Part shown: in pieces, positions 44,799 through 53,886 of the stretch
Layout of the letters: the number at the start of each line of letters is the position of its first letter
Position numbering within the stretch: position 1 is the first letter of the stretch
Origin: Rhodoferax_B sp049316285
Lineage (GTDB): Bacteria; Pseudomonadota; Gammaproteobacteria; Burkholderiales; Burkholderiaceae_C
Assembly (NCBI RefSeq): GCF_049316285.1
Contig: NZ_JBMOXA010000004.1
Location: 1-64,000 of the forward strand
DNA length: 64,000 nucleotides
Direction of reading: 5' to 3'
The notes under the pieces: generated by a model
Told to the model about the DNA's origin: nothing
Seen by the model: only the letters and a program-made list of their open reading frames with translations
Database searches by the model: none
Made by a program: the position numbers and the translations under genes

Positions 44799-44817
44799 GG
44801 CCGCCAAAGCAGCGGGC

Positions 44818-45735
44818 CTAGCCCGTTTTGCGCAAGGTCAACAGCACAATGCCACCGACCACCACCAGCCCACCGACGATTTGCATGGGGCTCAGAATCT
44901 GGTCCAACACCAGCCAACCGAACAGCAATGTCGCAATGGGTTCACTGTTCATCACGGCGGCGTTACGTGCCATGTCGAGACGCGGCAAGGTCACGAACAT
45001 CACCGTGAAGGCGGTGCCATAAAGCAGCACCAGCAACACCAGACCAGTCCAGCCCAGAGAGTCCCGGGGCCAGGCCATGCCGCCCGGCACCAAGCCGCTC
45101 CAGCCGGCCAGCAGCATGGTGCTGAACACAATGCCCAAGGTCATCAGGCTGCGCACACTGCCGCGCAGCGATTTCAGCTTGTGGTCGGTGATCCAGAGCG
45201 CCATTGCAAACACCACCGAGGCGCAAGCCGCGAAGGCCACGCCCGCCAGCCATTCAGAGCTGATCTCCTCGGCCGAAGCCAAACGCGCGGGCACGTCCAG
45301 CGCCAGCACCAGGCCAGCCAGAATGACCGCCATCAGCACACAAGCACGCTTGGTCGGCCTGGCCCCGCCAAGGGCCCAGGTCAACAAGGCCAGCAGTATC
45401 GGCATGGTGTTGCTCACCAGCAGTGCCAGCGCCACCGGAATACGCGCCACGGCCGAATAAAGGCACAGGCTTTGGGTGGCGATCAACAACCCCACCGCCA
45501 ACTGCCAACGCCAGGCGCCGGGTGGCAAACGCACGGGTTGACGTTGCCACAGCACCAAGGCGGCCAGGGCCAGCAGCGACACACCCGAGCGGCTCACAAT
45601 GGCCGCCAACAAGCCCGTCCCATGGTCAAAAGCCAGCCGGGCGGAGATGTGGTTGCCAGCAAAGGCGCAGCCTATCAGCACCAATAACAAAACGGCAACA
45701 TGGCGCGGGAACAATTTCGTCGTTTCAGATGACAT
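44818..45735 (-). CDS. EamA/DMT-family transporter
   Basis: 305 residues with ten hydrophobic segments arranged as two EamA repeats. The first repeat holds GCAFAGNHISARLAF and LLVSNTMPILLALLTW; the second ends MNSEPIATLLFGWLVLDQILSPMQIVGG, a strong EamA marker. Members export amino acids or other metabolites. The start was placed at MSSETTK. It converges on the kinase gene. Confidence 0.88.
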   Translation of the reverse strand: MSSETTKLFPRHVAVLLLVLIGCAFAGNHISARLAFDHGTGLLAAIVSRSGVSLLALAALVLWQRQPVRLPPGAWRWQLAVGLLIATQSLCLYSAVARIPVALALLVSNTMPILLALLTWALGGARPTKRACVLMAVILAGLVLALDVPARLASAEEISSEWLAGVAFAACASVVFAMALWITDHKLKSLRGSVRSLMTLGIVFSTMLLAGWSGLVPGGMAWPRDSLGWTGLVLLVLLYGTAFTVMFVTLPRLDMARNAAVMNSEPIATLLFGWLVLDQILSPMQIVGGLVVVGGIVLLTLRKTG

Positions 45736-46009
45736 ACACAGACGTCCGGAAAGTGCGTGCCTCTGCGGTACACAGAGCAGCATGAAGTGGTTTGGAAGAA
45801 TTCAGATCCAGCGCTGAACAAACACCAGGCAAGCCCTATGAATCGGTTCACGATCTTTGGCTCACTGGCGTGCACCAGATTGAAGCAGGCGGATTATGGA
45901 GAATCTCCGAAAAGAAAACGCTGACCGAATGAATGCCCCTGTTTTCAAGAAAGCCGGGGCCATAATCCTTGGCTGGCTGTATGCAGATCATTGAACCAGA
46001 GGAACGAAT

Positions 46010-46606
46010 ATGAAGAAGTTATTGTTGGTGGCGTTGATGGCCGCAGCCGGTTTGGCACATGCGGAGCCCACCGCAGCGAAGAAGGAACTGATCGACAAGG
46101 TCCTGAAGCTCAACCAAGCCTCGCTCAACGGCATTGCGGTCCAACTGGCGGACCGCCCCGTGGCCGCAATGATGTCGCAGCTCAATCAAACCATGCAGCT
46201 CCGTGTGCCCTCAGAAAAACGTGAAGCTCTGGTGAAAGACATTCAGGCCGACATCAAAAAATATGGCGATGAAACCCTGCCTTTGCTGCGTGACCGGGCC
46301 AACAAACTGGCGCCCAGCACCATAGGGGTTGTGCTGGACGAGAAGTTCTCAGAAGAAGAACTGAAACAACTCATCACGGTTCTGGAGTCGCCGGTACTTG
46401 CCAAGTACTCGCAGTTGAACAACGAGATGACCAAGAATCTGGTCGAGAAGTTGGTCGCCGATACCCGCAGCACGGTAGAGCCCAAGATCAAGGTCCTGCA
46501 GCAATCTGTGCAAACCCGCGTCAATTCCGCCATTGACGCGGCCGCTGCCAGCGGAGCCAACGGCGGCTCCAAGGCCGCCCCTGCCGCAAAACCAGCCAGC
46601 AAGTAA
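46010..46606 (+). CDS. Exported DUF2059 protein
   Basis: 198 residues with a signal peptide (KKLLLVALMAAAGLAHA, cleavage before EPT). The C-terminal region FSEEELKQLITVLESPVLAKYSQL fits the DUF2059 pattern, a short helical domain of exported proteins with no known function. The tail is Ala/Lys-rich. A ribosome site (GAGGAACGA) precedes the ATG. A long hairpin follows between it and the convergent Hsp70-like gene. Confidence 0.8.
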   Translation: MKKLLLVALMAAAGLAHAEPTAAKKELIDKVLKLNQASLNGIAVQLADRPVAAMMSQLNQTMQLRVPSEKREALVKDIQADIKKYGDETLPLLRDRANKLAPSTIGVVLDEKFSEEELKQLITVLESPVLAKYSQLNNEMTKNLVEKLVADTRSTVEPKIKVLQQSVQTRVNSAIDAAAASGANGGSKAAPAAKPASK

Positions 46607-46615
46607 ACCCGCTTT

Positions 46616-46652
46616 GGTATTTCAGCCTCGCCCAGGCGAGAGCTGAAATACC
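46616..46652. terminator. Long hairpin between convergent genes
   Basis: GGTATTTCAGC (46616-46626) pairs with GCTGAAATACC (46642-46652) and CTCGCC with GGCGAG inside, a 17-bp stem with one bulge. AAA/TTT runs are inside the stem, so it likely serves both directions. Confidence 0.65.
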
Positions 46653-46660
46653 GCGCCGGG

Positions 46661-47962
46661 TCAGGCCACGGCCAGAGACTTCGCGCGCTTGCCCGTAGAC
46701 CCCGGCTTTAGCGCGGCACTCGCACGCAACGCCGAAGCGCCATAGGCCAGGCCGGCGGCCACGCTGCCAAAGCGATCCCCCACCACCACTTCGGCTCCGG
46801 CAAAAGCGTCTTGCACGGCGGCTTGCAGCGGCGTCAAAGCCGAAGAGCCGCCAGTCAAATAAACCACCTGCGGCAGTCCAACCCCGGCCTGCCGCACACA
46901 TTCGTGGGCACATGCGACCACCTGGCCCAACGTGCTGCGCAGCACGTCGTGCATGCCTTGCGGTGTCATGCCCACAGCGCCCGCCAGCCCCAGCGTAGAA
47001 AGATCCAGCTGCACCGGTTGATCCGAGACGGAGCACTCGATCTTGGCGGCTTCGGTGGTGGCCAGGAGCTGGTGGCCCAGGCGTTCTTCCAGCACCAGCA
47101 TGAGACGGTCGTGCAGTGCGCGATCCTTGTAATCGCTGCGCATGTCTTGGGCCTGGGCGATACGCCCACGCCCGTAACACTGCTGAATCAAGTGCCAGGT
47201 CGACAAATCAAAAAACATCGACGATGGCATGGGGCGGCCGCTTGGCCCCACATGCCCAAGGCCCAGCAAAGGCATGGCGTTCTCGAGGTGCAGCAGCCTG
47301 TCGAAATCGGTTCCGCCCAGGTGCACACCGGTGGTGGCCAGCAAGTCCCGGCTGCGATCGGTCGCGGCGTAACGGCCAGGGCCGACCTGGATCACGGTGA
47401 AATCGGAGGTGCCGCCGCCAATGTCGACCACCAGCACCGTTGTGTCGGCCTTCACGCGGCGCTCGAAGTCAAACGCCGCAGCGATAGGCTCCAACTGGAA
47501 CTGCACCTCGGTGAAGCCCGCGGCGATGGCAGCGCGCTCCAGCGTGTCCTGTGCCAGTTGGTCGCGCGCCGCGTCGTCGTCGACAAAATGCACCGGGCGC
47601 CCCAGCATGGCGGACGACACGCTGTAGCCCAAGTGTTTCTCGGTGCGCGCCTTGATCTCCTGCAGAAACATCACCACCACTTCGAACAGACTGGTGAGCT
47701 TGCCGTTGACCAGCGTTTGCTCGTCCATCAGGCTGCTGCCGAGCAGGCTTTTGATGGACCGCATGAGTCGGCCATCTGTGCCACTCAAATAGGCCTGCAT
47801 GGCGGCACTGCCATAAGCGACGTGACCATCTTCATTTGAAAAGAAGAGTGCCGTCGGCATGGAGGTCTTGCCAGCATCCAGCGGAATGGCCATCAGTTCT
47901 CCGCCGGGCGCCACCAGCGCGGCGGCCGAGTTGGACGTGCCGAAGTCAATACCCAACATCAT
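46661..47962 (-). CDS. yegD: Hsp70-like protein, YegD type
   Basis: 433 residues, an ASKHA ATPase domain without the DnaK substrate-binding domain, as in YegD. Phosphate loops are GIDFGTSNSAA (about 4-14), VVDIGGGTSDFTV and LTGGSSALTPLQ. YegD-type proteins are chaperone-like with unclear clients. The ATG overlaps the stop of the esterase gene by one base, so the two are co-translated. Confidence 0.9.
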   Translation of the reverse strand: MMLGIDFGTSNSAAALVAPGGELMAIPLDAGKTSMPTALFFSNEDGHVAYGSAAMQAYLSGTDGRLMRSIKSLLGSSLMDEQTLVNGKLTSLFEVVVMFLQEIKARTEKHLGYSVSSAMLGRPVHFVDDDAARDQLAQDTLERAAIAAGFTEVQFQLEPIAAAFDFERRVKADTTVLVVDIGGGTSDFTVIQVGPGRYAATDRSRDLLATTGVHLGGTDFDRLLHLENAMPLLGLGHVGPSGRPMPSSMFFDLSTWHLIQQCYGRGRIAQAQDMRSDYKDRALHDRLMLVLEERLGHQLLATTEAAKIECSVSDQPVQLDLSTLGLAGAVGMTPQGMHDVLRSTLGQVVACAHECVRQAGVGLPQVVYLTGGSSALTPLQAAVQDAFAGAEVVVGDRFGSVAAGLAYGASALRASAALKPGSTGKRAKSLAVA

Positions 47963-48657
47963 CAGCGTGTCTCGGCCGGTACGCCGGACGCCGGCAGCAC
48001 GGTTTGCAGAAAGCGGCCAATGTCGGCTATTTCCTGTGGGTGCACGCTGTGCGGCATGGGATAGGTGTTCCAGAACACGTGGTAGCCCAGGGCCTGCAAG
48101 GTGTCGCGGGATGCCTCGGCGCGCGCCAGCATCACCACCGGGTCGACCTGGCCGTGGGCCATGTAGATTGGTGTGGTGGCATTCGCGGCAGAACGCTCGG
48201 CGGCCAGCGTGTCGCTCAGCGGCAGATAACCCGACAAGGCCATGATGCCGGCCAGCCGTTGGTTATGCCGCAAGCCGGTATGCAAGGCCATGGCGCAGCC
48301 CTGCGAAAAGCCGGCCAAGACGATTTGTTGCGGTGCAATGCCGCGTGCCACCTGGTCGGCGATCAGCGCCTCAATCGCGCGCGCCGAGGCCAAGATACCA
48401 GCCGCATCTTCGCGGCGCACCAGGTCTTGCGTGAGGATGTCGTACCAGGCCGGCATGACGTAGCCGTTGTTGATCGACACCGGCATCTCGGGTGCGTGCG
48501 GAAAAACGAAGCGAATCGGCGCACAGCCGCGCAGGTCCAGTTCGGGCACGATAGCGGCAAAATCATCACCGCTGGCGCCCAGGCCATGCAGCCAGATGAC
48601 GGCGGCGCTGGGCTTGGGCGCGCTTTCGATTTCAATGGTTTCGAGCAATTGGGTCAT
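47962..48657 (-). CDS. Carboxylesterase/phospholipase-type alpha/beta hydrolase
   Basis: 231 residues. The nucleophile elbow is GFSQG (Ser near 120), the oxyanion loop WLHGLGASGDDF, the acid GQVDPVV and the His in MPHSVHP. This is the PF02230 family (E. coli YpfH and yeast APT1 relatives), which hydrolyses short acyl esters or thioesters in the cytoplasm. Translationally coupled to the Hsp70-like gene. Confidence 0.92.
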   Translation of the reverse strand: MTQLLETIEIESAPKPSAAVIWLHGLGASGDDFAAIVPELDLRGCAPIRFVFPHAPEMPVSINNGYVMPAWYDILTQDLVRREDAAGILASARAIEALIADQVARGIAPQQIVLAGFSQGCAMALHTGLRHNQRLAGIMALSGYLPLSDTLAAERSAANATTPIYMAHGQVDPVVMLARAEASRDTLQALGYHVFWNTYPMPHSVHPQEIADIGRFLQTVLPASGVPAETR

Positions 48658-48786
48658 GGCAAGGCGGTAGAGAAAGAGTGGCAGGCTGAAAAGCCGAACC
48701 CGCGATTTTAATTTGTCCTAGCAGGCCACGTCGCCGAACCACGTATATTGCCCGCATCGCGCCCGGAAAGCGGCGCTGGAGTGCCC

Positions 48787-49686
48787 ATGCGTTTGCGCCA
48801 CATCGAAGTTTTTAATGCCGTCATGCTCACCGGCAGCGTCAGCGGCGCCGCCCGGCTGATCAACGTGACCCAGCCGGCGGTCAGCCGCATCCTGCAGCAC
48901 GCCGAGCTGCAACTCGGCTTTGCCTTGTTCCAGCGCGCCAAGGGGCGTCTTGTGCCCACGCCCGAAGCGCTGACGCTGGCCCCCCACGTGGAGCGGCTGT
49001 TCGCCCAGCTCGACGAAGTGCAGCGCCTGGCGGGCAATTTGAAGCTGGGCCAGAGCGAAGCCGAGTTGCGCGTGGTAACCGTGCTGGCCCTGAGTTTTGA
49101 GATGCTGCCGCGCGCCATCAAACGCTTTCGCGCCAAACACCCGGACGTGCCAATCAGCATCAAAGCGCTGCATTCACCACAAATCGTCTCATCCCTGGTA
49201 CTGCAGGAGGCCGATATCGGCTTCCTGTTCAGCTCCGCCGGCCATGCCGCCTTGGCACAAGAGCCGCTGGCCGAGGCGCGCATCGTGTGTGTGGCGCCCA
49301 AGGGCATGCTGCCGGCGCGCGTGGTCAAGCGCGGCAAGGTGGCGCTGAGCGATCTGGACAGCACCCCGGTGGTCGGACTGGAAGTGCAAGACCCCGTGGG
49401 CCGCAGCCTGAACCAAGCCTGTAGAGAAGCCGGCGTAGGCCTGCAATTGCCGTTGACCGTACAGACCTACCACGCGGCGCTGGCCTCGGCGCACCATGGG
49501 CTGGGGATTGCGCTGGTGGACACCTGCACTGCGGCTTCGGCCGACATCACGTGGGTCGACGTGCTCGCGCTGGAGCCACAGATTCCGGTGCCAGTGCATG
49601 CACTGCGGCCCGCAGGCAAGCCGGGTTCGGTGGCGGCTCGGGCCTTTGTACGCTGCGTACAGCAGACGCTGGCCGAGGTCATTTAG
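48787..49686 (+). CDS. LysR-family regulator of the D-amino-acid group
   Basis: 299 residues from MRLRHIEVF; upstream in-frame codons are not conserved. Helix-turn-helix at about 15-45 (GSVSGAARLINVTQPAVSRILQHAE). Effector domain from about 85. It is convergent with dadA (7 bp between stops) and, given the neighbouring DadA, glutamate receptor and racemase genes, probably responds to an amino acid. Confidence 0.88.
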   Translation: MRLRHIEVFNAVMLTGSVSGAARLINVTQPAVSRILQHAELQLGFALFQRAKGRLVPTPEALTLAPHVERLFAQLDEVQRLAGNLKLGQSEAELRVVTVLALSFEMLPRAIKRFRAKHPDVPISIKALHSPQIVSSLVLQEADIGFLFSSAGHAALAQEPLAEARIVCVAPKGMLPARVVKRGKVALSDLDSTPVVGLEVQDPVGRSLNQACREAGVGLQLPLTVQTYHAALASAHHGLGIALVDTCTAASADITWVDVLALEPQIPVPVHALRPAGKPGSVAARAFVRCVQQTLAEVI

Positions 49687-49693
49687 GCTTCTT

Positions 49694-50905
49694 CTAAGTC
49701 TTCATGCTTTCGGCGACCGCCTCGGCCGTGCCAAACGCGAGCGTGAAGCCCAGCGCACCGTGGCCGGTGTTGAACACCAGGTTTTTCGGTGCGCGTGGCA
49801 ACCGGCCGACGATGGGCAAGCCGGTCGGCGTAGCGGGCCGCATGCCCGTCCAGGGTTGTAGCTCGGCAAAACTGCTGCACGCCGGAAACAAGGCCCGGGT
49901 GGATTGCACCAGCGACGCAATGCGTTCATCTGGAATCGTGTCCTCATACCCCACCAACTCGGCCATGCCGGCCACACGCAGTCGCTCGCCTATGCGCGCA
50001 AACACCACCTTGCGCGCGCTGTCAGTCACGTTGACGCGCGGCGCATCGGTCGCGGCGCGATCCGTCGGCACGGTGATGCTGTAGCCCTTGAGCGGATAGA
50101 TCGGCAAGCTCCCCCCCAGCGAACGTGCCAACCTGGGCGAGAACGCACCAAGCGCCATCACAAAGTGATCGGCCGTCACCTCGCCCTGCGTGGTGTGCAG
50201 GGCGACCAGACGATCGCCACGTTGCACAAAGCCTTCGACGGTAGAGCCCAACAAAAATCGCACGCCACGGCCCCGCAGCACGTCGACCAGTCCCGTACAA
50301 GTTTTCAGACAATCGGCGGCACATTCGCTTGGCGTGTAGATGGCGCCAGCGATGTGCGCTTGGTAGTGCCGCAGAGCCGGCTCAATGGCCACACATTCGG
50401 CAGCGTCTACCGCACGCTGCTGCACACCCAAAGATTGCTGCAACGCAAGTTGGCGTGTGGCGGCTTGAAACGATGCATCGGCGCTGTAGAGCACCAGCTT
50501 GCCGGTGGCAGAGAAGTCGCAATCCAGCGCTTCACGCTGCATCATCTGGTCGAACGCCAGGCGACTGCGGGCGGCCAGCGCGAGCAAGGCTTCCGTCGTG
50601 CTACGCGACGTGTCGGCATTGCAAGCGGCGAGAAACTGCAGCCCCCAGCGCCACTGCTGCGGGTCGAGCTTGGGGCTGAGCTTTAAAGGCGAAGACTTCG
50701 AGAACAACAGCTTGGGCAGTTGCCCCCAAATCGCCGGGTCGGCCAGCGGCTGCACATACGAATAACTCAGTTGTGCACCATTGCCGCCGCTGGCGCCGGC
50801 ACCGGGCACCGCGCGGTCGATCACCGTCACCTCATGCCCAGCGTCGCTCAGGCTATAGGCCGTGGCCAGCCCCACAATCCCAGCCCCCATCACGCAGACC
50901 CGCAT
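49694..50905 (-). CDS. dadA: D-amino-acid dehydrogenase (DadA family)
   Basis: 403 residues. The FAD Rossmann motif GAGIVGLATAYSLSDAGHEVTVID is at the N-terminus, and GMRPATPTGLPIVGRL with NTGHGALGFTLAFGTA at the C-terminus is typical of DadA. It oxidises D-amino acids to 2-oxo acids at the membrane face, passing electrons to the respiratory chain. The start follows GGGAG in the - strand leader. The divergent neighbour is a GltI-type receptor followed by a racemase, which supports D-glutamate/D-aspartate use as a possibility. Confidence 0.9.
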   Translation of the reverse strand: MRVCVMGAGIVGLATAYSLSDAGHEVTVIDRAVPGAGASGGNGAQLSYSYVQPLADPAIWGQLPKLLFSKSSPLKLSPKLDPQQWRWGLQFLAACNADTSRSTTEALLALAARSRLAFDQMMQREALDCDFSATGKLVLYSADASFQAATRQLALQQSLGVQQRAVDAAECVAIEPALRHYQAHIAGAIYTPSECAADCLKTCTGLVDVLRGRGVRFLLGSTVEGFVQRGDRLVALHTTQGEVTADHFVMALGAFSPRLARSLGGSLPIYPLKGYSITVPTDRAATDAPRVNVTDSARKVVFARIGERLRVAGMAELVGYEDTIPDERIASLVQSTRALFPACSSFAELQPWTGMRPATPTGLPIVGRLPRAPKNLVFNTGHGALGFTLAFGTAEAVAESMKT

Positions 50906-50991
50906 ATCAGTGTTCTCCCTAGGTAGCGCGACTGTAAGTGCAGCCATGGGTTTTGAACAATGCAAAAAACGTCGCTGCCCATGATCGAAGC

Positions 50992-51046
50992 TTATGGGTT
51001 GCGCGGGCACGATCCATGCAAGCAACGCGCCGTGCAGCACCCATAA
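50992..51046. promoter_or_regulatory. Inverted repeat in the dadA/gltI divergent region
   Basis: TTATGGGT (50992-50999) and ACCCATAA (51039-51046) are perfect arms separated by 39 bp, midway between two divergent start codons. A regulator site is possible; the LysR protein encoded nearby is one candidate. Confidence 0.35.
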
Positions 51047-51155
51047 TTTTTAGGCATAGGTTGCCGCGCAAATTGAATTTCCGCAGCCGGCAAGCCTTGC
51101 CTACACTGGCTCTGCGTTTGTCGACCCGCCCCACCCATCCCCCGAAAGGACTTGC

Positions 51156-52040
51156 ATGAAACTCCGCGCCGTGAGCACCGCTTCTTTGTTGTTCTGCAGC
51201 TTGCTGGCCAGCGCCCAGGCTGACACCCTCTCCAAGATCACCGACAGCAATCGGATGACCGTGGCCTACCGCGAATCATCGGTACCGTTCAGCTATCTCG
51301 CCGGGGCAGGCGGCGCCGTAGGCTTCTCGGTGGACCTGACCAACGCCATCGTCGACGCGGTAAAGAAGAAGGTCAACAAGCCCAACCTCGAAGTCGCCAG
51401 CATGCCGGTGACCTCGCAAAACCGCATCCCCTTGCTGGTCAACGGGACGATTGACCTGGAGTGTGGCTCGACCACCAACAACAGCACGCGCGGACAAGAA
51501 GTGGCGTTTGCCATCAACCATTTCTACACTGGCACCCGGCTACTGGTGAAAACAACTTCGGGCGTCAAAAACTACGCCGACCTGAAGGGCAAAACCGTGG
51601 CCAGCACCACCGGCACCACCAACGCCCAGGTGATCCGCAAATACAGCGCCAGCAACAACCTCGACATGAACATCGTGCTCGGCAAAGACCACGACGACTC
51701 CCTGCTGATGGTGGAAGGTGGCCGCGCCGTGGCGTTTGCCATGGATGACATCCTGCTGTTCGGCCTGAAAGCGAACTCCAAAGACCCGGCTTCGCTGGAC
51801 GTGGTGGGTGATTCGCTGCAGGTCGAGCCCTATGCCTGCATGCTGCGCAAGGATGACCCGGCATTCAAAACCCTGGTCGATTCTGCCATCACCGGCCTAG
51901 TGAAATCGGGCGAGTTTGAGAAGCTCTACACCAAGTGGTTCATGTCGCCGATTGCACCCAAGAACATCAACCTGAACCTGCCCATGAGCCCACAGTTGCG
52001 CGACAACCTGAAGGCCCTGAGCGACAAGCCGGCCATGTAG
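51156..52040 (+). CDS. gltI: Glutamate/aspartate-type amino-acid binding protein (GltI-like)
   Basis: 294 residues. A signal peptide ends at AQA. Mature sequence LSKITDSNRMTVAYRESSVPFSYL, IDLECGSTTNNSTRGQEVAF and GKTVASTTGTTNAQVIRKY match the GltI family of periplasmic receptors. ABC membrane genes are not in the window. The ribosome site (GAAAGGA) precedes the ATG. It starts a two-gene unit with the racemase. Confidence 0.9.
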   Translation: MKLRAVSTASLLFCSLLASAQADTLSKITDSNRMTVAYRESSVPFSYLAGAGGAVGFSVDLTNAIVDAVKKKVNKPNLEVASMPVTSQNRIPLLVNGTIDLECGSTTNNSTRGQEVAFAINHFYTGTRLLVKTTSGVKNYADLKGKTVASTTGTTNAQVIRKYSASNNLDMNIVLGKDHDDSLLMVEGGRAVAFAMDDILLFGLKANSKDPASLDVVGDSLQVEPYACMLRKDDPAFKTLVDSAITGLVKSGEFEKLYTKWFMSPIAPKNINLNLPMSPQLRDNLKALSDKPAM

Positions 52041-52045
52041 TCCGG

Positions 52046-52846
52046 ATGGCCGCGATGAAATCTCCATCCGTCGTCGGTATTCTTGGCGGCATGGGCCCGG
52101 CAGCCGGAGCAGATTTCGCGCGGCTTTTTGTCCGGGCCTGTGCCGCGCAACTGCCCAGCTTGGGCCTGCCGGTCAGCGACCAGTCCTTTCCCGAGCATTG
52201 GCTGGCCCAAGTGCCGGTGCCCGACCGGACCGCCGCCTTGAGCGCACCCAAGGCCGAGATGCCTGGGGCGCACCAGCCACTCGACCCCATGCTGCAGGCA
52301 CTGGGTAAATTGGCGGCCTTGGGCGCCACCACGGTGGCCGTGGCCTGCAACACCGCCCATGCCTGGCACGGCCTGCTGCAGCAGCGTTTTCCGCAGATCG
52401 AAGTGCTGCACGTGGCGCGCGAAGTCGCCCGAACGCTGCAATTGCAGGGGGTGCGCGAGGTCGGTTTGCTCGCGACCACCGGAACCTACCGCGCCGGCTT
52501 GTACGACAGCGTATTGCGCGATGCAGGCATCGTCTGCCACGCCCCCAACGACGCAGAACGTGCATGTTTGATGGCCGGCATCTACCAGGGCGTCAAGGTC
52601 AACAACCTCGCCCACGCGCGCGCCTGCTTCGAGCCCGTGGCGCAGCAGTTGACACAACGGCATCACTTGTCGACGCTGATTCTCGGCTGTACCGAGATTC
52701 CACTGGCCTTGCCTGCCGTCACGGATCATCCGCAGTTGCAACTGATAGACCCGGCCTGGGTCTTGGCTCAGGCCCTGGCCCAGCGGGCTTATCAAGGCCT
52801 TGCAACAAACACGGTGCAAGGCACGCCATCGGCAGAGATGTTCTGA
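52046..52846 (+). CDS. Aspartate/glutamate racemase family protein
   Basis: 266 residues. The two catalytic cysteines are in VACNTAHAW and LGCTEIPLAL, and VVGILGGMGPAAGADF is the family start. It should interconvert L- and D-aspartate or glutamate, or a related amino acid. It follows the receptor gene by 5 bp. An ATG 9 bases later is an equally good start. With DadA, this suggests an amino acid imported, racemised and oxidised. Confidence 0.88.
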   Translation: MAAMKSPSVVGILGGMGPAAGADFARLFVRACAAQLPSLGLPVSDQSFPEHWLAQVPVPDRTAALSAPKAEMPGAHQPLDPMLQALGKLAALGATTVAVACNTAHAWHGLLQQRFPQIEVLHVAREVARTLQLQGVREVGLLATTGTYRAGLYDSVLRDAGIVCHAPNDAERACLMAGIYQGVKVNNLAHARACFEPVAQQLTQRHHLSTLILGCTEIPLALPAVTDHPQLQLIDPAWVLAQALAQRAYQGLATNTVQGTPSAEMF

Positions 52847-52924
52847 CGCATCAAAACGCCCGCAGATGCGCACTATGCCCGGATGCCGCTGCTAGTCAAA
52901 AGTTAAACTGGCTCTTGTTCCTTG

Positions 52925-53710
52925 ATGCACAAGATCCATTTTGTTATGCGCGCCCTTCGTCCTTTGCTGAGCAGACTTTGCGCAGCCTTGCCGGGTTTGG
53001 CCCTGGCATCGGCTCAGGCACAAGGCGCGGGCTCGGACATCCAAATCGTGCAGCGCATAGACAATGTCCTGATCGGCGTGGACACCGTATCGCTGGAGGT
53101 GGTTGACGCCCAACACGTCACGGGGAACTACTTTCTCATCAACCTCAAGCAGCCCCACCCGATGGCCGGCCACGCCAACTTTGTGGTCAAGTGCCAAAGC
53201 CCGCCACAGATGGCCACGCTGGCCTCTACCCTGCCCTCGGCGTCACTGGACACACTCGACCAGCCGGTCGTGCCGCCACAGCGGCGGGCGAGCAGCATAA
53301 CCGTGGCGCAATTGACCTTCAAGCCGGTACACATGCTCGACGGCACCTGGATGGCCGCCGAGTTTGCCTGCCGCAGCAGCAGCGCCCCGGGCACCGCAGC
53401 CGGCATTGCGCAGCAGTTGCTCGCCAAGGGCGGCCCGCCCGACATGCGCACGCTCTACTGCGACCTGAAATCGCAGAGCACCAACCAGGTCAGCAAGGGT
53501 GTAGAGGTCCGCTACTCCGAGTCCGACGACGCCGTCGCCGTGAACCGGCAATGGCTGAGTTCGGGCTACGTGACCGACACCGGCCTGGTGTTCGGCAATG
53601 GCGCGCAGTGGGTCATCGACCGCAGCGGGCGCGAAGCGCGTTTGGTGGCGCCCGATGGTCAAGTTCTGGCCCGCGGCCCCTGCGATATGCGCCAAGGTAC
53701 AGCCAAATAA
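52925..53710 (+). CDS. Exported protein of unknown function
   Basis: 261 residues. An N-terminal signal (PLLSRLCAALPGLALASAQAQG) indicates export; the ATG at 52946 is an alternative start. The rest has repeated short beta-like stretches and four Cys residues (VVKCQSPP, AEFACRSS, LYCDLKSQ and GPCDMRQG) that could form disulfides. No family recognised. It lies downstream of the racemase with 78 bp between and may be independent. Element C follows directly. Confidence 0.65.
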   Translation: MHKIHFVMRALRPLLSRLCAALPGLALASAQAQGAGSDIQIVQRIDNVLIGVDTVSLEVVDAQHVTGNYFLINLKQPHPMAGHANFVVKCQSPPQMATLASTLPSASLDTLDQPVVPPQRRASSITVAQLTFKPVHMLDGTWMAAEFACRSSSAPGTAAGIAQQLLAKGGPPDMRTLYCDLKSQSTNQVSKGVEVRYSESDDAVAVNRQWLSSGYVTDTGLVFGNGAQWVIDRSGREARLVAPDGQVLARGPCDMRQGTAK

Positions 53711-53711
53711 C

Positions 53712-53886
53712 GGCTTAAGGCAACGCTGAACAAGTCCCCCGTGCGCCGCGTTCCCTCGTTTTGGGCGAGTTGCTGCGTTGCAAATCCGCGCCATAGCTTC
53801 GGCTATGGCTGTGGTTTGCGCCTTGCATCTCATCCCAAACCGAGGTTCGCATCATCACGGGGACTTATTCAGCCTCGCCTTAAGCC
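53712..53886. mobile_element. MITE-like element C, ~175 bp
   Basis: Ends are inverted copies beginning GGCTTAAGGC (53712) and ending GCCTTAAGCC (53886), extending to about 30 bp with a few mismatches. The core has a perfect hairpin GCCATAGC-TTCG-GCTATGGC (53790-53809) and GCATCTCATCCC (53825-53836), aligned with element B. The last seven bases overlap the stop and final codons of the PEP-CTERM gene. Confidence 0.72.
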
